A DNA stretch of 24,916 nt from Aminidesulfovibrio sp040307135. Lineage in GTDB: Bacteria > Desulfobacterota > Desulfovibrionia > Desulfovibrionales > Desulfovibrionaceae. Position numbers and translations under genes: made by a program. The notes beneath the pieces were generated by a model. It was not told the DNA's origin and did no database searches. It worked only from the letters and a program-made list of their open reading frames with translations. Shown in pieces: positions 20,808 to 24,916 of the stretch. The DNA is taken from assembly GCA_040307135.1 (NCBI GenBank), contig JAWRKD010000029.1, positions 1 through 24,916 of the forward strand, read 5' to 3'. Numbering within the stretch: position 1 is the stretch's first letter; the number at the start of each line of letters is the position of its first letter.

Positions 20808-22220
20808 ATGTACAGCCCTGCCATGGGCTTCTGGCGCACGTCCCTCCTGCCGTTTCTGGCGGCCCTCCTCTCCCTGGCCCTGGCCTGCCCGGCCCTGGCC
20901 CAGACCGGCGTGCTGCACGACAAATGGGACCCCATCGCCCCGCCCCAGCTGCTCCAGGTCCTCTCCACCTCCACGGCCGACCTGCCGGGCATCCGCGAAC
21001 GTCAACGCATCCGGGCCCTGGTGGTCACCGGCCCCACCAATTTCTTCATCGACACCCACGGCCGCACCCAGGGCTACATGTTCGATCTCTGCAAGGCCTA
21101 CGAGAAGAGCCTGAACCATAAGCGGGCCAAGCGCGAACTGCCCATGACCCTGACCTTCGTGCCCGTGCTCTTCGACGAGATCATCCAGGACCTGGCGGAC
21201 GGCAAGGGCGACTTCATCGCCCACACCATGACCGTCACGCCCGAGCGGCTGGCCAAGGTGGCCTTCACCGAGCCGCTCATCACCGACGTGCGCGAGGTCC
21301 TGGTCACCCGCAAGGAGGACCGCGGCCTGGCCCGCATGGAAGATTTCGCGGGCCGCCAGATCCACGTGGTCAAAGGCTCCAGCCAGGCCGCCCACCTCCA
21401 GACCCTGAACACGATCTTCGCCCGCCAGAACCTGCCGCCCGTGAACGTGGTGGAGGCCGCGCCCACCCAGGGGGCCGAGCACCTCCTGGAGGTGCTCTCG
21501 GCCGGGATCATCGACAACGTCATCTGCGACGACTTCGTGGCCCGGCTCTGGGTCCAGGTCTTCCGCAACCTCATGATCCACGAGAACTTCCCGCTGTCTG
21601 CGGGCAACACCATCGCCTGGGCCGTGCGCAAGGACAATCCCCAGCTCCTGGAAAACCTGAACGCGGCCATCGCCACCCTGAAGAAGGACTCCGCGGCCTA
21701 CGAGCGGCGCTTCGCCTCCTACTACAAGGACGCGCGCAAGCTCTCCAACCCCTTCCGCGACAAGGTCAAGGGTCCCGTGCTGGAGCACTTCAAGACCTAC
21801 GCCGCCAACTACCAGTTCGACTGGCTCCAGGCCCTGGCCCAGGGCTTCCAGGAGTCGGGGCTGGACAACTCGGCACGCAGCCCCATGGGCGCGGTGGGCA
21901 TCATGCAGGTGCTGCCCTCCACGGGCAAGGACATGGGGTTCAAGGAAGTGCTCACGGTGAACAACAACATCCACGCCGGGATCAAGTACATGAGCCAGGT
22001 GCGGGACCGTTTCGACGAGCCGGGCATGACCCGGGAGAACCGCTTCCTGTTCTCCCTGGCGGCCTACAACGCCGGGCCCAACCGGATTCAGAAGCTGCGG
22101 GAGCGGGCCGCCCAGGAAGGGCTGGACCCGAACATCTGGTTCGGCAGCGTGGAGCGCCTGGCCCTGCGCACCATCGGCACCGAGACCGTGACCTACGTGC
22201 GCAACATCAACAACTACTAG
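20808..22220 (+). CDS. MltF-type membrane-bound lytic transglycosylase, frame ended early by in-frame TAG
   Basis: The product as read is 470 residues. A Sec signal peptide (core TSLLPFLAALLSLALACPALA, cut before QTGVL) precedes a solute-binding protein family 3 domain (about 65-310, with DGKGDFIAHTMTVTPERL and IAWAVRKDNP) and a C-terminal SLT domain (about 335-470). Catalytic glutamate is the E of GFQESGLDNSARSPMGAVGIMQVLP, and SLAAYNAGPNRI and TVTYVRNINNY follow. This is the architecture of MltF-like enzymes that cleave peptidoglycan with 1,6-anhydro product formation. The TAG at 22218-22220 stops the frame where homologues usually continue (typically NYYxAY), and reading on gives 38 more well-coded codons to 22337. 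Start choice: ATG 20808 or ATG 20823, neither with a good ribosome binding site. The catalytic domain is intact, so the protein may still work. Confidence 0.88.
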   Translation: MYSPAMGFWRTSLLPFLAALLSLALACPALAQTGVLHDKWDPIAPPQLLQVLSTSTADLPGIRERQRIRALVVTGPTNFFIDTHGRTQGYMFDLCKAYEKSLNHKRAKRELPMTLTFVPVLFDEIIQDLADGKGDFIAHTMTVTPERLAKVAFTEPLITDVREVLVTRKEDRGLARMEDFAGRQIHVVKGSSQAAHLQTLNTIFARQNLPPVNVVEAAPTQGAEHLLEVLSAGIIDNVICDDFVARLWVQVFRNLMIHENFPLSAGNTIAWAVRKDNPQLLENLNAAIATLKKDSAAYERRFASYYKDARKLSNPFRDKVKGPVLEHFKTYAANYQFDWLQALAQGFQESGLDNSARSPMGAVGIMQVLPSTGKDMGFKEVLTVNNNIHAGIKYMSQVRDRFDEPGMTRENRFLFSLAAYNAGPNRIQKLRERAAQEGLDPNIWFGSVERLALRTIGTETVTYVRNINNY

Positions 22221-22337
22221 ATCGCCTACCGGCTCTCCCTGGAGACCTACCGCAAGAACCAGGAATACCTGGACGCCCACCGCAAGGAGCTGGAGCCGGA
22301 ACCGGCGGCCAAGCCCGCCAGGAAGGCCACGCCCTAG
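22221..22337 (+). other. In-frame 3' continuation of the transglycosylase gene beyond the TAG
   Basis: In the same frame after the TAG come 38 sense codons starting IAYRLSLETYRKNQEYL and ending in a Lys/Pro/Ala tail, closed by a second TAG at 22335-22337. Of these codons 36 end in G or C, the same bias as real genes here, so the stretch was recently coding. The full product would have 509 residues counting the TAG position. No separate start or ribosome binding site is seen for it. Either a TAC-to-TAG nonsense change, a sequencing error or read-through explains it. Confidence 0.8.
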
Positions 22338-22364
22338 CGGGCTGTTGACAGCCCATCTTCCGCA

Positions 22365-22429
22365 GGCCGTTCAGAAAACGCGACGGCACGGCGCGAAAAA
22401 ACGCAGCCGTCGCGGAATGTTCAACGGCC
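22365..22429. terminator. Nested inverted repeat between convergent transglycosylase and methyltransferase genes
   Basis: An inner pair CGCGACGGC (22379-22387) and GCCGTCGCG (22406-22414) forms a nine-base stem with an 18-base loop; an outer pair GGCCGTT (22365-22371) and AACGGCC (22423-22429) encloses it. On the minus strand the inner stem is followed by GTTTTC, so it may end methyltransferase transcripts. A separate hairpin GGGCTGT/ACAGCCC lies at 22339-22354 without a T-run. Terminator function is plausible but the U-tract is short. Confidence 0.45.
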
Positions 22430-23407
22430 TTTCGTCCCCACCACCACCGAGGCCCCTTCTCCGGGGTCCAGCCGCTCGATGCCGGCGAGCCCGGCGGCCT
22501 CCATCCAGCCGCGCACTTCGGCTTCGGTGTAGGTGTCGCCGCGCTCGGTGTTCACCAGCATGTTCAGGGCGAAAAACGCGCCGTGCAGGGGGTGCACCCG
22601 GTCCTCGTCCATGAGGAAGTCCTGCACCGCCACCCGGCCGCCGGGGTTGAGGGCCGCGGCGGCCCGGCGCACCAGGGCGCGGTTCTCCTCCGGGGAATTG
22701 ATGTGGGCCACGGCCGAGAACAGGATGAAGTCGAAGCCCTGGCCGAAGTCCGTGTGGTGGAAGTCGCCGTCCATGGTGCCCACGCGGTCCGAGAACCCCT
22801 CCCCGGCCACGTAGGCCCGTGTCAGGGGCGTGACCTGGGGCAGGTCCAGCACCACGGCCGTGAGCCCGGGGTTGGCCCGGCAAAAGGCCATGCTATAGAC
22901 TCCGGAGCCGCCGCCCACGTCGAGCATGCGCCGCGCGCCCGAGAGGTCCAGAGCCCGGGCCAGCAGGTCCGCTCCGCCCCGGGCCCGGCGGTGCATGGCC
23001 TCGATGAAGGCGCTGGTCACGGCGGGGTCGCGCTCGCCCCGGTCGCGCACCCGGGTGCCCCGGCGCACGGCCTCGGTGAGCGTGGCCCAGCTGGCGAAGA
23101 CGTTGTTCGTGTGGGACAGTCCCGAGAGGAACTCGGGGCTCTCGGCGTTGAGGTAGCGCTGGGCCGCCTCGGTGTTGCGGAACAGGCCGCCGTCCTTGCG
23201 CACAAGACCCAGGCCCGTGAGCACGTTGAGCAGCCGATCCAGGGCCCGGGGGTCCGCGCCCACGCGCTCGGCGGCCTCCTCGGACTCCATCCCCTCCAGG
23301 CCCAGGACCGTGAACAGGCCAAGCTCCACGGCCGTGAGCAGGACGCGGCTCTGCTGAAAGGCCTTGGCCAGGTCCTGGATCTGCCGGGCGTCGGTGATCT
23401 CGGGCAT
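22421..23407 (-). CDS. SAM-dependent O-methyltransferase (acetylserotonin/CrtF-like family 2)
   Basis: The gene encodes 328 residues. The N-terminal winged-helix dimerisation domain (about 10-100) reads SRVLLTAVELGLFTVLG and DPRALDRLLNVLTGLGLV. The catalytic domain begins at about 155 with SAM motif I MLDVGGGSGVYSMAF (161-175), the acidic VVLDLPQV (185-192) and GDFHHTDFGQGFDFILFSAVAHIN, where H235 sits at the position of the usual catalytic histidine. Family members methylate small hydroxylated molecules such as hydroxyneurosporene, quinones or antibiotics; the substrate here is unknown. It lies eight bases after cobA-hemD, so it is co-transcribed with uroporphyrinogen III chemistry and could act on a tetrapyrrole-related or quinone compound, but this is inference. 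The start at 23407 is the only ATG giving the full dimerisation domain. Confidence 0.85.
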   Translation of the reverse strand: MPEITDARQIQDLAKAFQQSRVLLTAVELGLFTVLGLEGMESEEAAERVGADPRALDRLLNVLTGLGLVRKDGGLFRNTEAAQRYLNAESPEFLSGLSHTNNVFASWATLTEAVRRGTRVRDRGERDPAVTSAFIEAMHRRARGGADLLARALDLSGARRMLDVGGGSGVYSMAFCRANPGLTAVVLDLPQVTPLTRAYVAGEGFSDRVGTMDGDFHHTDFGQGFDFILFSAVAHINSPEENRALVRRAAAALNPGGRVAVQDFLMDEDRVHPLHGAFFALNMLVNTERGDTYTEAEVRGWMEAAGLAGIERLDPGEGASVVVGTKGR

Positions 23408-23415
23408 GGGTCCCC

Positions 23416-24916
23416 CTATCCGGCGGCGTCCTCCGCCAGGGCGGCCACCAGGGCCGGAATGGTGTAGTCCGCGGGCTGGACCGAAGCGCTGAAGCCGTAC
23501 TTCTCCAGCGTCTTGGCCGTGACCGGGCCGATGCAGGCGAAGCGCACGGACGTGTGCCGCCGCATCTCGTCCGCGGGCATGAGGGCGAAGAAGTTGTCCA
23601 CCGTGGAGGAGCTGGCGAAGGTCACGTAGTGCACCCGGCCCGCGTCCAGGGCCGCGCGCAGCTCGGCCGCGTCCTTCTGGGTGGGCCGGGTTTCGTACAC
23701 CGGCAGCACGTCCACCCGGCAGCCCGCCTTGCGCAGGTCCTCGGGCAGGACCTCGCGGGCCTCGCGGGCGCGGGGGATGAGCACGCGCTTGCCCGCCACG
23801 CCCCTGTCCAGGAGCCCGGCCACCACGCTCTCGGCCACGAACTTCCCGGGCACGAAGTCGGCCTTGATGCCCTTTTCGGCCAGGGCCGCGGCCGTGGCCG
23901 GGCCGATGGCCGCCACCTCCAGGCCCGCGAAGACCCGGGCGTCCAGGCCCAGCTCGTCCAGCCGCTCCCAGAAGTACTTCACTCCGTTCACCGAGGTGAA
24001 CACGGCCCAGTCGTAGGACGGCAGGGCCACCACGGCCTTCTCCACGGCCTCGTCGTCCGCCGCCGGGGTCACGGCGATGGTCGGGAACTCCAGGACGCAG
24101 GCCCCGTCCTCGCGCAGCAGGGCCGAGAGGTCGCTGGCCTGCTCGCGCGAACGCGTGACCACCACGCCCTTGCCCAGCAGCGGTTTCTTCTCGAACCAGG
24201 CCAGCTTGTCGTGCAGGCCGCAGACCCCGCCCACGATGATGATGCTCGGGGCCTTGAACTTCCGGCGCTCGGCCTCTGCGGCCACGTATTCAAGCGTGGA
24301 GACGAAGGACTGCTGGTCGCAACGCGTGCCCCAGCGGACCAACGCCACCGGCGTCTCCGGCGCGCGGCCGTTGTTCATCAGGTTGCCCGCGATCATGGGC
24401 AGGTTCTTCACGCCCATGTAGAAGACCAGGGTGGAGCTGCTGCGGCCGTAGACTTCCCAGTTGTGGCCGGACTCCTCCTTGGTGGGGTCCTCGTGGCCGG
24501 TGATGAAGCAGACGCTCGTGGTGTGGTCGCGGTGGGTCACCGGGATTCCGGCGTAGGCCGCGGCCGCCACCCCGGACGTGACGCCCGGGACCACCTCGAA
24601 CTCGACGCCCGCCTCCACCAGCTCCTCGGCCTCCTCGCCGCCGCGCCCGAAGACGTAGGGGTCGCCGCCCTTGAGCCGGGCCACGCTCTTGCCCTCGCGG
24701 GCCTTGGCGATGATCAGGGCGTTGATCTGGTCCTGGGGCAGGGTGTGGTCCCCGCCCTTCTTGCCCACGTAGAGCACTTCCGCGTCCTCGCGGCAGAACT
24801 TCAGGAGGTCCGGGTGGGCCAGGTAGTCGTAGATGACCACGTCGGCGGTCTCCATGATCTGCTTGCCCTTGAGCGTGAACAGGCCGAGATCGCCCGGACC
24901 GGCGCCGATGAGATAG
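23416..24916 (-). CDS. cobA: Uroporphyrinogen-III C-methyltransferase / uroporphyrinogen-III synthase fusion (CobA-HemD), 5' end outside window
   Basis: About 499 residues are visible; only the first few codons are missing, because the frame at the window edge already reads YLIGAGPGDLGLFTLKGK, the opening of CobA/SUMT. The methylase half (to about residue 245) has DPYVFGRGGEEAEELV, EVVPGVTSGVAAAAYAGIPVTHRD and STLVFYMGVKNL, and makes precorrin-2 from uroporphyrinogen III. The HemD half (about 255-495) starts GKGVVVTRSREQASDLSALL and contains FTSVNGVKYF, AIGPATAAAL, VYETRPTQ and TFASSSTVDNF; it cyclises hydroxymethylbilane to uroporphyrinogen III. The fusion feeds siroheme, heme (through Ahb) and B12. 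The stop is TAG, eight bases before the methyltransferase start. I see no sign of damage. Confidence 0.95.
   Translation of the reverse strand, partial: YLIGAGPGDLGLFTLKGKQIMETADVVIYDYLAHPDLLKFCREDAEVLYVGKKGGDHTLPQDQINALIIAKAREGKSVARLKGGDPYVFGRGGEEAEELVEAGVEFEVVPGVTSGVAAAAYAGIPVTHRDHTTSVCFITGHEDPTKEESGHNWEVYGRSSSTLVFYMGVKNLPMIAGNLMNNGRAPETPVALVRWGTRCDQQSFVSTLEYVAAEAERRKFKAPSIIIVGGVCGLHDKLAWFEKKPLLGKGVVVTRSREQASDLSALLREDGACVLEFPTIAVTPAADDEAVEKAVVALPSYDWAVFTSVNGVKYFWERLDELGLDARVFAGLEVAAIGPATAAALAEKGIKADFVPGKFVAESVVAGLLDRGVAGKRVLIPRAREAREVLPEDLRKAGCRVDVLPVYETRPTQKDAAELRAALDAGRVHYVTFASSSTVDNFFALMPADEMRRHTSVRFACIGPVTAKTLEKYGFSASVQPADYTIPALVAALAEDAAG

Noticed and set aside
22218..22220. Pyrrolysine codon in the transglycosylase
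   Set aside because: TAG is one of the two main stop codons of this window (about a dozen other genes), and no pyl gene is visible; kept only as a minor alternative.
22365..22429. Integron attC site
   Set aside because: The palindrome lacks the R' (GTTRRRY) and R'' core sites, and no integrase or cassette array is near.

Overview
The window is a gene-dense, very GC-rich stretch (third codon positions almost always G or C) with about 27 genes and no rRNA, tRNA, CRISPR array or recognisable insertion sequence. The gene set points to an anaerobic sulfate-reducer-type bacterium, most likely Desulfovibrio-like (Desulfobacterota). This is an inference from three things: a C5-pathway hemL next to a siroheme decarboxylase subunit (the alternative, siroheme-dependent heme route), a cobA-hemD fusion, and anaerobic-type cobalamin genes (cbiG, cbiD, a cbiE-cbiT fusion, cbiF and the first codons of cbiH/cobJ).

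Layout. Positions 1-2846 (minus strand) read ahb subunit > hemL > cbiG > cbiH/cobJ (cut by the window edge), a tightly packed tetrapyrrole operon. Positions 2956-8272 (plus) read gpsA > small lipoprotein > two tandem SDR-DUF2867 paralogues > cbiD, all overlapping by 4-14 bases or sharing stop/start bases. Positions 8269-9267 (minus) hold a secreted polysaccharide-deacetylase-like protein. Positions 9379-10608 (plus) hold cbiET. Positions 10605-15134 are a divergent biotin locus: bioF > short alpha/beta hydrolase > bioC on minus, and bioA > bioD on plus, which runs on into cbiF/cobM and a YjbQ-family gene. Positions 16336-18107 are a small accessory segment: an AT-richer NYN-domain gene with its own promoter and leader terminator, an 85-residue unknown protein, a cysteine-rich small protein and a PilZ protein. 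Positions 17754-20683 (minus) read purN > MFS transporter > AMMECR1 > pilZ. Positions 20808-22337 (plus) hold a membrane-bound lytic transglycosylase (MltF type) whose frame is cut by an in-frame TAG. Positions 22421-24916 (minus) read cobA-hemD (5' end outside the window) > an O-methyltransferase.

How it fits together. CobA-HemD and HemL supply the uroporphyrinogen III/precorrin-2 trunk. The Ahb subunit draws siroheme toward heme, and the Cbi proteins draw (cobalt-)precorrins toward B12. BioC, the short hydrolase, BioF, BioA and BioD cover biotin synthesis from malonyl-ACP to dethiobiotin; bioB is not in this window.

The most notable signals are the in-frame TAG in the transglycosylase with a clearly coding 38-codon tail beyond it, the promoter-plus-terminator leader of the NYN gene, three convergent gene pairs that each overlap by exactly CTAG, a probable leaderless cbiET, an SD-presenting hairpin in front of an 85-residue gene, the tandem SDR-DUF2867 pair upstream of cbiD, and the unplaced short hydrolase in the biotin operon. 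No complete, clearly new multi-gene system can be proven from this window alone.
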